Assembly (NCBI RefSeq): GCF_002775205.1
Contig: NC_036458.1
Location: 3,068,560-3,132,559, forward strand
Direction: 5' to 3'
Origin: Xiphophorus maculatus
Taxonomy: Eukaryota; Chordata; Actinopteri; Cyprinodontiformes; Poeciliidae
DNA: 64,000 bases
Part shown: piece after piece, positions 46,201 through 56,339 of the stretch
Numbering within the stretch: the first letter of the stretch is position 1
Layout of the letters: each line of letters begins with the position of its first letter
Position numbers and translations under genes: made by a program
The notes under the pieces: generated by a model
The model's database searches: none
What the model saw: the letters and a program-made list of their open reading frames with translations, nothing else
What the model was told of the DNA's origin: nothing

Positions 46201-49200
46201 GAAGTTTTTCCTTGCTAAATGAAAATCACCCAGTTTGCTTTTTATTTATATAAAAATATTTAATCTATTCTCAGCAATAAAAACAGGATCTGGGTCGTTT
46301 TGCTCTATTTTTAAAACAGGAATTAAAATCAGATTTGGACTACTTTAGAGTACAAGTCAATGATTAGATGTTGTCATAAACCAGACAGCGTGGAACAGGT
46401 TACCACATTTCAGTGAGTAGATTCTAATTTAAAAGTCATAGTTTTGTCCTAATTTATTGAATTTATTATTTTATCATGTAGCCTGGTCTTGCAGTCTTTC
46501 AGACTGGAGGTCAGTTTGTGTCGCTGACCGCCGTTGACCTCTGGCCTCACACCGGTACCTTGGGGAAGCTGTTGCTGCGCTCTCCCTCCTCCTGCAGCAG
46601 CTCTCTGTAGGTGTCCAGGTAGCGGAAGGCCATGTTCAGCACCGCCTGCTTCCTCTCGGCGGCACTCATGGCCGCCTCGGCCTCGCCGTCCCTCCGCTCG
46701 CTGCCCCCCCCCTCTGCCTCCAGGGAGAATCTGGAGGAGCGTTTGGGTTAAGGAGGAACCAGGCTGGATGTGAAACACGTGTTTCTGCGGCGCATGGAAA
46801 CCTACATGCATTTTCTGTGTTACAGCAGGAGGAGCATCGTTTTCAGCTCAGAGAGAAACGCCGCCATGATGACCCACATTACACCACACACACACGCGCA
46901 CACACACATCCTCATCCAGCTGCCTCACCAACACACACACTCTGCTTGTTTCATCCCCTCTGCCCGGCTGATGAGACATGCTTTTTCTGCTCTCTGTTTG
47001 TCCAACGCTGAAAATTTCAGCTATATTTCCCATGAAGCTTTGCTCTCCTTCGCCATCAGCTCCTTGTTCTTCTGATTTTTAATCAGGTCTATGACCATTT
47101 AATCCTGCATAGAGGACAGATGTGAACATCCTGAGAGGAAAAGTCCCTGAATCTCTGTAATACAACAAAGGGAGATTTATTTCTGTCCGTTTCTTTCACT
47201 CTTCTGCTTCCGCCCACATCCCTCTCTTCCTCTCCATCTCCCTGTGGGGGAGGATTCATGCGGATGGATGTAAAAAAACTGGCAGTTTTCATATCAGCCG
47301 TCATGAACTGAACTAATCAGAACACAACAGAAGAAAACGGCTTTCACGTCCCGTAGAGGTTTCCAGTTCAGCCGGTTTCAGAAAACTGTTTGCGGATGAT
47401 GCAGGTCGTGTTAAGCTCAGATGATTCCGCAAAAACTTCCAGGAGAACGGGAAACAGTTTGCGTGACTCAGATTGTAAAGTTGTTTGCAGATGACGCACT
47501 CAAATTAAGTTTGAATGGTTATGCAATAATTTGCAGGAATGTGTGAAACAGGCGGCATCAGATTGTAAAGCTGTTTGCTGATGATGCAGTCATGTTAAGC
47601 TTAGGAAGTCACAAAATAATTGGTAGTAGAATGGGAAACAGTTGGAATGACTCAGATTGTATAGTTGTTTGCAGATGATGAAGTCGTGTTAAGCTTAGCA
47701 ACAATTCTCCAGCAACAACTTGCAGCAGAATATGAAAGTCAACACAATTCAGATTGTAAAGATGTTTGCAGATGACACACTCAGGTTTGAATGGTTATGC
47801 AATAATTTGCAGGAGTCTGTGAAACAGTTGGCATCAATTTTTTAAACTGTTTGCAGATGTATTAAGAAGTCAAGTTAAGTTAGGATGGTGCTTCAATCAT
47901 TTCCACAAGAATGAGAATCACTTAGCATAATTGAGATTGCGAAGCTGTTTGTTGTTTGCAGATGATGCAGTCATGTTAAGCTTAGAAAGTTCTGCAATCG
48001 TTTTCACAAAAACGTGAAACAGTCGACACAATTCAGATTGTAAAGTTGTTTGCAGATGACGCACTCAGGTCTGAATGGTTATGCAATCATTTGCAGGACT
48101 TTCTCAAACAGTTGGCATCAGATTGTTAAGCTTTTTGCCGATGATGCATCGTGTTTGTTCTGAGACTTTTAGATTGAGTCATTTGTCGCTGAAGGTGAAA
48201 CAGTCAGGATTATAATCAGAACCTTCGACTCTGAGGCGATGGATTCATCAGGAAACTGGATTTCCACCTGCAGGTTTGGAGTCACGATTCAGGGTCTGGG
48301 GTATTAAGAAGTGGATCTACCAGTCGGTACTTCCCCATTCCTTGCCTCAGTCATTAGTTAGGCGTAGGAACCAAAAGAATGTGATCATGAATGCAAACAG
48401 CTGAAATAATTTCCCTGCAGGCTGGGCTCAGCCTCAGGAGAGGAAAAGTTTCAACATTCTGAACATAGTGATGCTCATCAAAGGTGCAACTTTACGTCAG
48501 TCTCACTGTGTTTCTGATTTCCACACAAACAGCGTTTATGTGACACATGAGGGTGAGACATGTTACAAACCCTCAGGAGCATGAAGACTGTACCCAACAC
48601 TGGCATCTTTTCCTCTCTTTACTTTTCTACTTAATTTATTATTCTATTATTCTATTTATGAGATTATTTAGTTTTAAAGCTTGTAGTGTTCAAATTTTGT
48701 TTGTCTGAACATATGACAATTTTTTTTTTTAAATGAACTTGGATCAATTGCAAAAGCATGATGTTTCCTGGTATGCATCCTTTCTTCGTAACAAGGAGCT
48801 CAGGGTTTTCACAGGAACCAGATGAGGTGGTTTGGGAATCTGTTGGTTTCTTTTTTCCATCATCTCCAAATAAAACGAGGCTCTCATTTTATATTCAGAA
48901 AACAGTTTTACTCCATTCTACCAAGAACCAAGATGCTAAAGAGTTAAGACGCGTTCACACCAGCCATGTTTAGTCCGCTTTAATCCAGCTCCAGACCATT
49001 TGCCTGGAAAATCCGATTCCTTTGGGCAGGTGAGAATGCGTAATCAAACTCTGATGTGGACTGAAAGAACGAACTCTGGTCCACCTATAAACCTTGGTCT
49101 GGATTCGGTTGAAGTGAACTCTGGTGTGGTTCGGATGCATATGTGAACGCCAAGTGTGCCAAAAGCAGGAAGTGAACTATATCGCAGGGCATGCTAGCAG

Positions 49201-49956
49201 GCTAATGCTAGCAGAAGAAATGATTTGTCGTCTTTTACCAACAACAAATCTGAAGCTACTCTATTTTTGTTTACATTTATCGAAGAAGGACGTTCCACTC
49301 AGTGTCTTCTTCAGAGGCTTTCATGTTGTTTCCTTCATGAGGTTATATGTGCAGCGCCCCCACAGGCGAGGAGGGGAACTGTTTTTCAAAGGGTTTGGTT
49401 GGTTTGACTCAGTTCAGTGTGAAAGAGAACCACAGCATCTGAGAATGTAACAAATGTTGCAGTTTGGTTCCCAATCGGACCGATGCTACCAGACTATCAT
49501 GTATGAAACATTCTTAAAAAACGGGTCCTGGATCAGGCAGTGAGGTCTCTGTTGTGGAAGTGTTTTTCTCCTGAACCTGAACGTGGTGAAATGTTCCTTT
49601 TTCTCCCCTCTGGAACACAAACAAACAGAAAGAAGGTGGGGCAAAAAAAAAAAAAAAGAAACTCGGTAACAAACATGAGGTAGAGTCAGCAGGCTGCAGG
49701 CAAAGAGGAGGGAAAAACACGACTCGCAGCTACACAACGGGAACAAAGACGCTGTTAATGCCCTGGAATCAAACCTGCGAAGCTCGTCCCTCATTCCGAT
49801 CGCATTAAACACACCGGCGCATGCACGTCGCATCGCAGCGCTGTGAGCGCATTCAGTCAGGCCCAGGACAAGGATACTGCTGCAGCAGGACTTGCTGGAG
49901 CCTGTCGGCCGCCAGGAAGATGGGATGTGTCAACATGAAGTCATCCAGCAGGGTTT
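37216..49956 (-). CDS. rapgefl1: Rap guanine nucleotide exchange factor-like 1, N-terminus missing
   Basis: Fourteen minus-strand exons join in frame: 49956-49878, 46730-46559, 45123-45026, 44912-44800, 43137-42970, 42898-42801, 42038-41916, 41811-41633, 40541-40451, 40337-40287, 40194-40107, 38446-38382, 37499-37445, 37340-37216 (stop), ~501 residues. Order: an REM-like region ([20 protein letters not shown]), the RAPGEFL1-specific [16 protein letters not shown] and [20 protein letters not shown], a Ras-association-like part, then the CDC25-type RasGEF domain from [18 protein letters not shown] through [12 protein letters not shown] to [17 protein letters not shown]. Known Rap-GEFs load GTP on Rap; activity of RAPGEFL1 itself is poorly known. 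The first exon(s), ~150 residues of low-complexity sequence in human, were not found. An in-frame ATG at 50044 reads through into the first listed exon and might be an alternative start. EPAC-type RAPGEF3/4 fit worse. Confidence 0.9.
37573..37950. mobile_element. Palindromic MITE (CACTGCAAAAAC family) in rapgefl1 intron
   Basis: It begins near TTAAATCTTACCAAGTACTT and ends near CCAAAAACATTGGGTAAGA. The self-complementary interior GGCAGATTATTTCACTTA is present, while both extreme ends are degraded. Confidence 0.75.
39650..39800. repeat. Low-complexity AT-rich tract in rapgefl1 intron
   Basis: It is composed of A-rich and TTTTTCTTGGGAAACTTC-like words related to the tracts at 2990 and 40740. 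No function is seen. Confidence 0.4.
40740..41340. repeat. Degenerate TTTCTAGAAA / GTTTGAAAAG repeat tract in rapgefl1 intron
   Basis: Words such as TTTTCTAGAAAA, GAGTTTGAAA and AATTTCTGAG recur at irregular 40-60 bp spacing, as at 2990-3350. Confidence 0.5.
43335..43960 (-). pseudogene. Decayed L2-like LINE reverse transcriptase in rapgefl1 intron
   Basis: Minus-strand translation with frame breaks gives GVPQGS-like sequence (read here as [14 protein letters not shown] with a shift), then [37 protein letters not shown], and [10 protein letters not shown]. These match successive segments of L2-clade RT. Stops and shifts make it non-functional. Confidence 0.75.
44003..44524. mobile_element. 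Non-autonomous DNA transposon with ~16 bp terminal inverted repeats
   Basis: The left end AGGGGCGGTATCATTT and right end AAATGATACTGCCCCT match as an inverted repeat with one mismatch over 16 bp. The 522 bp interior has no transposase. TTAA flanks the left end but not the right, so the family is unassigned. It lies in the rapgefl1 intron between exons at 43137 and 44800. Confidence 0.75.
46747..46754 (-). promoter_or_regulatory. U12-type branch-point sequence in rapgefl1 intron
   Basis: TCCTTAAC on the minus strand matches the strongly conserved U12 branch-point consensus. The branch A lies 17 bases from the CAG acceptor at 46731. It pairs with the U12-type donor at 49877-49869. Confidence 0.75.
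47376..48160. repeat. ~84-102 bp degenerate minisatellite with a recurrent FADD-coding box
   Basis: Nine copies share AGATTGTAAAGYTGTTTGC followed by AGATGATGCAGTC, with copy anchors at about 47471, 47561, 47654, 47752, 47836, 47934, 48036 and 48121 plus an earlier one near 47385. In the plus strand the conserved box reads [15 protein letters not shown] in the best copy, resembling the catalytic box of a reverse transcriptase. It lies inside the U12-type intron of rapgefl1. Confidence 0.8.
48945..49490 (+). repeat. Dispersed repeat, copy 2 (longer copy of the family at 2553-2955)
   Basis: It begins near AAGACGCGTTCACACCAGCC and ends near TTGGTTCCCAATCGGACCG. The central part matches 2553-2955 in the same orientation. 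It has no clear terminal inverted repeat and no coding capacity. Confidence 0.6.
49869..49877 (-). promoter_or_regulatory. U12-type 5' splice site in rapgefl1
   Basis: GTATCCTTG on the minus strand matches the U12 donor consensus RTATCCTT. Using it leaves codon phase CA/A, which joins exactly to the frame of the exon starting at 46730. Confidence 0.75.
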
Positions 49957-50622
49957 CTGCATACAGACACACAGAGAGGTTAGATGTTACACGCTGCACC
50001 TGAACGCAGCACAGACATTTCAAACTGGAGCCAGAGGACTCCACCTCTGATTTGCAGCATGTTCATTAAAGCAGATGAGTCAGGTGGAGGCTGAGGGACG
50101 CCTTCACCTCCTCCAGCCTCAGAGCTTCTGGTTTTCTACATGCAGAGTGAGTCCTGACAGGACAGCAGCGTCTCTGCGCCTCGGAGGAGGATGCAGAGAC
50201 GAGGCCGCCTCTGATTATACGTTAGGCCGTGACACGCAGCGAGCCGAGAGGCGGCGGCGAGAAGCTGCTGCAGCCGACGGCTGTAATTTAAGATGCTGAA
50301 GCAGCACGACGCGCCTCAAACCTGTGGTCACATTTACTAAAATACACTGCTGCGCTGCGTGTGTGTGTGTGAGAGAGAGCCATGCTGCAGTGGGTGTGTC
50401 CAGTCCAAGCCCGCCTCTCTGCAGGCGGTTACCATAGAGACAACACGTCGCTGACAGCGAGAGGATGGAGAGAGAAATGTGCGAGAAGAAGAAGAAACTG
50501 ATAAAAAAAAAGGAGAGAAATCAGAGTGCTAGCTGCAGGAAACCGGATCAGAACCGATCAGTTAAAACATTTAAAACTAAAGATGGATTTAATCTGTAGG
50601 GAGACAAAAACACCTTCAAATC
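49957..50622. other. Upstream of the rapgefl1 exons; promoter-like GC-rich stretch and short GT/GA microsatellite
   Basis: CpG content rises between about 50150 and 50330. A (GT)n/(GA)n tract lies at 50358-50379. This might hold a rapgefl1 promoter or 5' exon on the minus strand, but I could not identify a first exon. Confidence 0.35.
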
Positions 50623-50890
50623 AGAGCTGCAACTATTGATTATTCTGATGACTAATCAATTAATCGGACAAAAAAATGTCACATTCTGCAGATTTTTTAC
50701 TTAATATCTTAAAAGATGCAAATGAACAAATTTCATTCCTTTCTTAACTAAGAAAATAAACATTTTCTTACCTAAAATATAGAAAATTATGCATCTACAG
50801 CCAATGATCAGCTTCTATGAACATGTGAAAACTCAACCTTATTTCAATAATCGATTAATCATGATTAATCCGATTAATTGTTGCAGCCCT
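50623..50890. mobile_element. MITE with AGRGCTGCAACTA...TTGTTGCAGCCCT ends
   Basis: The left end AGAGCTGCAACTATTGATTA and right end CGATTAATTGTTGCAGCCCT-like arm are inverted relatives rich in ATTAATCG. It is a better preserved copy of the family at 15162-15387. It lies immediately left of the large tandem array. Confidence 0.75.
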
Positions 50891-50905
50891 ACTTTAAATA
50901 TAATT

Positions 50906-51112
50906 GGGGCCTGCCATGCAAAGCAATGGCAGGAACCTATTGCTATTCTCCCAAGAAAAGTTTCTTTATTATTATTGGGGCCTGCCATGCAAAGCAATGG
51001 CAGGAACCTATTACTATTGTCGGAGAGAAGCGTCTCTTTAAGTATTATTGGGGCCTGCCATGCAAAGCAATGGCAGGAACCTATTACTATTGTCGGAGAG
51101 AAGCGTCTCTTT
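50906..51112 (+). repeat. Array unit 1: three tandem head monomers
   Basis: Monomers start at 50906 (71 bp, variant 1), 50977 (73 bp, variant 2) and 51050 (variant 2). Each has a GGGGCCTGCCATGC start, a hairpin CCTGCCAT/ATGGCAGG, then a second hairpin: AAGAAA/TTTCTT in variant 1, AGAGA/TCTCT in variant 2. An (ATT)n run follows at about 51113-51138. Confidence 0.9.
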
Positions 51113-51138
51113 AATATTATTATTATTATTATTATTAT

Positions 51139-51929
51139 AGAACTTTATTTTTCTTCCGTAACCGTTAATGCGGCTCATACCGCTGGGTGCACACCTACAA
51201 ATGAGGTATCAAAACGTGCAGAAAATTCACGCCATTGGAGCTATTACTTCTGGTGGGATTTGGGCTTAACGTGGCGACATAATTCGCAAAAAACTACGAA
51301 AAAAACCCCATTATAACTCAATGGGAAAAATCCTAGAAATACCCTATTTTTGAGGATTTGCTGTGTCGTCACAAATTCACCTAGAAATGCCATTCAAATT
51401 TCATTTTGTAGATACGTCTGTGATCTCTTCGAAAGTGAAGACGGCTCGTCGATACCAGTTACGGTTTGTCCACAATTTGCCTCTAAGCGACCCAAAGTTT
51501 CTCATTTTTGCTCATATTAGAGTGACAGCCGACCTCGGATCAGATATGGGCACAACATTTCTTTCTCTCATCGCTGTAAATGCTCTGAGTGAGGTACAGA
51601 TATGAATCTCGGGACTATCGCAGAAGACACATTGAACTGTCATACGCTCGAAACGCTTTTCGAATATGTATTACGGTTCCCGAACAAGAAGGATTTGTTT
51701 CCAATGCTTTTTTTCAGTAAAGTGTGTTTGCTCAAACACACTTGTGTGTTTGAGAGCTCACAGCTCAGAGCTCACACCTGCTGAGACCATTATTTGCCAT
51801 AGCAACGGAACTCAAGAGGCTATTGGCTGCTGGTTAGGACTACGAATACGCATCACTGTAGTTCTATCTATCCTCAGTTGAAACAGATCAGGACTGAGAA
51901 CTGGCCTTTAGAACTACTGCTGCTATGGG
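51139..51929 (+). repeat. Array unit 1: leader
   Basis: This ~0.8 kb non-coding leader is shared by all units. It contains GCGGCTCATACCGC and an 11 bp perfect hairpin CTCAAACACAC/GTGTGTTTGAG (51731-51754). It ends at a TATATAAC box (51933) where the tandem repeats begin. Open frames of 80 and 60 codons recur in other units but accumulate amino-acid changes freely. Confidence 0.85.
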
Positions 51930-54900
51930 CTGTATATAACTGATTTAACTCAGTAACTGTTACACATGGGATTAGTTTGGAACTTTAAAATGGAGCATAA
52001 TAATAATTTCAAAATAAAAGCCTTGAATATTTTTACATCAGGTAATTGCTGTTTTTGGCTTTATTTGACGTTTTCATCCAAAGCACTGTTACACATGGGA
52101 TTACTTTGGAACTTTAAAATGGAGAATAATAATTTCAAAATAAAAGCCTTGAATATTTTTACATCAGGTAATTGCTGTTTTTGGCTTTATTTGACGTTTT
52201 CATCCAAATCACTGTTACACATGGGATTACTTTGGAACTTTAAAATGGAGAATAATAATAATTTCAAAATAAAAGCCTTGAATATTTTTACATCAGGTAA
52301 TTGCTTTTTTTGGCCGTATATGACTTTTTCATCCAAAGCAATGTTACACATGGGATTAGTTTGGAACTTTAAAATGGAGAATAATAATAATTTCAAAATA
52401 AAAGCCTTGAATATTTTTACATCAGGTAATTGCTGTTTTTGGCTTTATATGACTTTTTCATCCAAAGCACTGTTACACATGGGATTAGTTTGGAACTTTA
52501 AAATGGAGCATAATAATAATTTCAAAATAAAAGCCTTGAATATTTTTACATCAGGTAATTGCTCTTTTTGGCTTTATTTGACTTTTTCATCCAAAGCACT
52601 GTTACACGTGGTATTAGTTTGGCCCTTTGAAATGAAGCATACTGAAAATTTCAAAATAAAAGCCTTGAATAATTTTACATGACGTAATTGCTCTTTTTGG
52701 CTTTATTTGACTTTTTCATCCAAAGCACTGTTACACGTGGTATTAGTTTGGCCCTTTGAAATGAAGCTTAACAAAAGTTTCAAAATAAAAGCCTTGAATA
52801 TTTTTACATGACGTAATTGCTCTTTTTGGCTTTATTTGACTTTTTCATCCAAAGCACTGTTACACATGGTATTAGTTTGGCCCTTTGAAATGAATATTAA
52901 CAAAAATTTCAAAATAAAAGCCTTGAATATTTTTACATCATGTAATTGCTCTTTTTGGCTTTATTTGACTTTTTCATCCAAAGCACTGTTACACGTGGTA
53001 TTAGTTTGGCCCTTTGAAATGAAGCTTAACAAAAGTTTCAAAATAAAAGCCTTGAATATTTTTACATGACGTAATTGCTCTTTTTGGCTTTATTTGACTT
53101 TTTCATCCAAAGCACTCTTACACGTGGTATTAGTTCAGAACTTTAAAATGAAGCATACTGAAAATTTCAAAATAAAAGCCTTGAATATTTTACATGAAGT
53201 AATTGCTCTTTTTGGCCGTATATGACTTTTTCATCCAAAGCAATGTTACACATGGGATTAGTTCGGAACTTTAAAATGGAGCATAATAATAATTTCAAAA
53301 TAAAAGCCTTGAATATTTTTACATCAGGTAATTGCTGTTTTTGGCTTTATTTGACGTTTTCATCCAAAGCACTGTTACACATGGGATTACTTTGGAACTT
53401 TAAAATGGAGAATAATAATAATTTCAAAATAAAAGCCTTGAATATTTTTACATGACGTAATTGCACTTTTTGGCTTTATTTGACTTTTTCATCCAAAGCA
53501 CTGTTACACATGGTATTAGTTTGGCCCTTTGAAATGAATATTAACAAAAATTTCAAAATAAAAGCCTTGAATATTTTTACATCATGTAATTGCTCTTTTT
53601 GGCTTTATTTGACTTTTTCATCCAAAGCACTGTTACACGTGGTATTAGTTTGGCCCTTTGAAATGAAGCTTAACAAAAGTTTCAAAATAAAAGCCTTGAA
53701 TATTTTTACATGACGTAATTGCTCTTTTTGGCTTTATTTGACTTTTTCATCCAAAGCACTCTTACACGTGGTATTAGTTCAGAACTTTAAAATGAAGCAT
53801 ACTGAAAATTTCAAAATAAAAGCCTTGAATATTTTACATGAAGTAATTGCTCTTTTTGGCCGTATATGACTTTTTCATCCAAAGCAATGTTACACATGGG
53901 ATTAGTTCGGAACTTTAAAATGGAGCATAATAATAATTTCAAAATAAAAGCCTTGAATATTTTTACATCAGGTAATTGCTGTTTTTGGCTTTATTTGACG
54001 TTTTCATCCAAAGCACTGTTACACATGGGATTACTTTGGAACTTTAAAATGGAGAATAATAATAATTTCAAAATAAAAGCCTTGAATATTTTTACATCAG
54101 GTAATTGCTGTTTTTGGCTTTATATGACTTTTTCATCCAAAGCACTGTTACACATGGGATTAGTTTGGAACTTTAAAATGGAGCATAATAATAATTTCAA
54201 AATAAAAGCCTTGAATATTTTTACATCAGGTAATTGCTCTTTTTGGCTTTATTTGACTTTTTCATCCAAAGCACTGTTACACGTGGTATTAGTTTGGCCC
54301 TTTGAAATGAAGCATTCTGAAAATTTCAAAATAAAAGCCTTGAATAATTTTACATGACGTAATTGCTCTTTTTGGCTTTATTTGACTTTTTCATCCAAAG
54401 CACTGTTACACGTGGTATTAGTTTGGCCCTTTGAAATGAAGCATACTGAAAATTTCAAAATAAAAGCCTTGAATATTTTTACATCAGGTAATTGCTCTTT
54501 TTGGCTTTATTTGACTTTTTCATCCAAAGCACTGTTACACGTGGTATTAGTTTGGCCCTTTGAAATGAAGCTTAACAAAAGTTTCAAAATAAAAGCCTTG
54601 AATATTTTTACATCATGTAATTGCGGTTTTTGGCTTTATGTGACTTTTTTATCCAAAGCACTGTTACACAATGGAATAGTTTGGCCCTCTGAAATGAAGC
54701 ATACTAAAAATTTCAAAATAAAAGCCTTGAATATTTTTACATCATGTAATTGCTCTTTTTGGCCGTATATGACTTTTTCATCCAAAGCACTGTTACACAT
54801 GGGATTAGTTCGGAACTTTGAAATGGAGCATAATAATAATTTCAAAATAAAAGCCTTGAATATTTTTACATCAGGTAATTGCTCTTTTTGGCTTTATTTG

Positions 54901-55120
54901 ACTTTTTCATCCAAAGCACTGTTACACGTGGTATTAGTTTGGCCCTTTTGAAATGAAGCATACTGAAAATTCCAAAATAAAAGCCTTGAATATTTTTACA
55001 TCAGCTACTTGTGTTTTGAGCCTTATATAACTATTTTAACCCAAGGACTATTACGCATGGGATTAGTTTGGCCCTTTGAAATGAAGCATACTGAAACTTC
55101 CAAAATAAAAGCCTCGACAA
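51930..55120 (+). repeat. Array unit 1: central block of ~25 x 129 bp tandem repeats
   Basis: The unit (CATGGGATTAGTTTGGAACT ... TTTTTCATCCAAAGCACTG) averages 129 bp, with 126 and 128 bp variants. Two main forms alternate, GGAACTTTAAAATGGAGC and GGCCCTTTGAAATGAAGC. Each copy carries an AATAAA. Long open frames exist because 129 is divisible by three. Confidence 0.95.
52836..54123 (+). repeat. 644 bp higher-order duplication of five repeat units
   Basis: The five-unit block at 52836-53479 is repeated almost exactly at 53480-54123. Unit order is the same: ATATTAAC form, CTTAACAAAAG form, CAGAACTTT form, CGGAACTTT form, GATTACTTTGG form. One unit is 128 bp, giving 644 rather than 645. Confidence 0.85.
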
Positions 55121-55302
55121 CATTTTAAATCGTACCGAACGGTGCACGTCCGCCTCGCTTAACGTTCTTGCGGTTCTCCGCGTGCCACTGATTACGTCGC
55201 GGCGTTCTTTAGCGTCGACGCCGATTTGTGGCGTGACGACGCCGGGCCCATGCCCGACGGGCGCGCCTTGGCAGGCCCCGGCTAAATTTCTTCCGAAATT
55301 TT
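55121..55302 (+). repeat. Array unit 1: CpG-rich trailer
   Basis: It begins CATTTTAAATCGTACCGAAC and is dense in CpG, unlike the AT-rich repeats before it. It contains GCGTCGACGC, the inverted repeat TGGCAGGCCCC (55269-55279), and the terminal hairpin AAATTTC-TTCC-GAAATTT. Confidence 0.85.
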
Positions 55303-56339
55303 TATTCTTTATTTTTCTTCCGTAACCGTTAATGCGGCTCATACCGCTGGGTGCACACCTACAAATGAGGTATCAAAACGTGCAGAAAATTCACGCCATT
55401 GGAGCTATTATTTTTGGTGGGATTTGGGCTTAACGTGGCGACATAATTCGCAAAAAACTGCGAAAAAAACCCCATTATAACTCAATGGGAAAAATCCTAG
55501 AAATACCCTATTTTTGAGGATTTGCTGTGTCGTCACAAATTCACCTAGAAATGCCATTCAAATTTCATTTTGTAGATACGTCTGTGATCTCTTCGAAAGT
55601 GAAGACGGCTCGTCGATACCAGTTACGGTTTGTCCACAATTTGCCTCTAAGCGACCCAAACTTTCTCATTTTTGCTCAAGTTAGAGTGCGTTTCTGGCTG
55701 CTTAGAGTGAGAGATGAAGACAACTTTTTCAACCCAAATCATTTTTGAAATCGCCATCACGCCCACAAATATCGCACGATTAGTATCAAAATCGGTCCTG
55801 ACATTGATACGCCTGTCTGCTCCGGTAAAATGTTTTCGAAATTTATCTAGACCGTACGGTTTTCTGTCACGGTGCTTCAGAGCAAAGTCATGCGACAGGA
55901 TTTTCTGAGGCTGTCTGAGGCTCTCTCCCATGTATTTGAATAGAATTTCAGATCTGGGCACAACATTTCTTTCTCTCATCGCTGTAAATGTTCTGAGTGA
56001 GGTACAGATATGAATCTCGGGACTATCGCAGAAGACACATTGAACTGTCATACGCTGCAAACGCTTTTCGAATATGTATTACGGTTCCCGAACAAGAAGG
56101 ATTTGTTTCCAATGCTTTTTTGTCAGTAAAATGTGTTTGCTCAAACACACAGTGTGTTTGAGAGCTCAGCGCTCAGAGCTCACACCTGCTGAGACCATTA
56201 TTTACCATAGCAACGGAACTCAAGAGGCTATTGGCTGCTGATTAGGACTACAGATACGCATCGCTGTAGTTCTATCTATCCTCAGTTGAAACAGATCAGG
56301 ACTGAGAACTGGCCTTTAGAACTACCTGCTGCTATGGGC
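55303..56339 (+). repeat. Array unit 2: leader with a ~270 bp segment absent from other units; head missing
   Basis: Homologous to the other leaders except that 55690-55950 replaces ~28 bases (GTGACAGCCGACCTCGG type) found in units 1, 3, 4 and 5. No GGGGCCTGCC head precedes it: the trailer hairpin of unit 1 runs straight into CTTTATTTTTCTTCCG. Confidence 0.85.

Noticed and set aside
46449..46811. 120-codon minus-strand open frame at the rapgefl1 exon
   Set aside because: It is in the wrong frame. The correct frame reads FSLEAEGGG and then [15 protein letters not shown] and matches phase on both sides.
50906..51112. CRISPR-like spaced direct repeats
   Set aside because: The repeats are contiguous head monomers without unique spacers, in a vertebrate genome.
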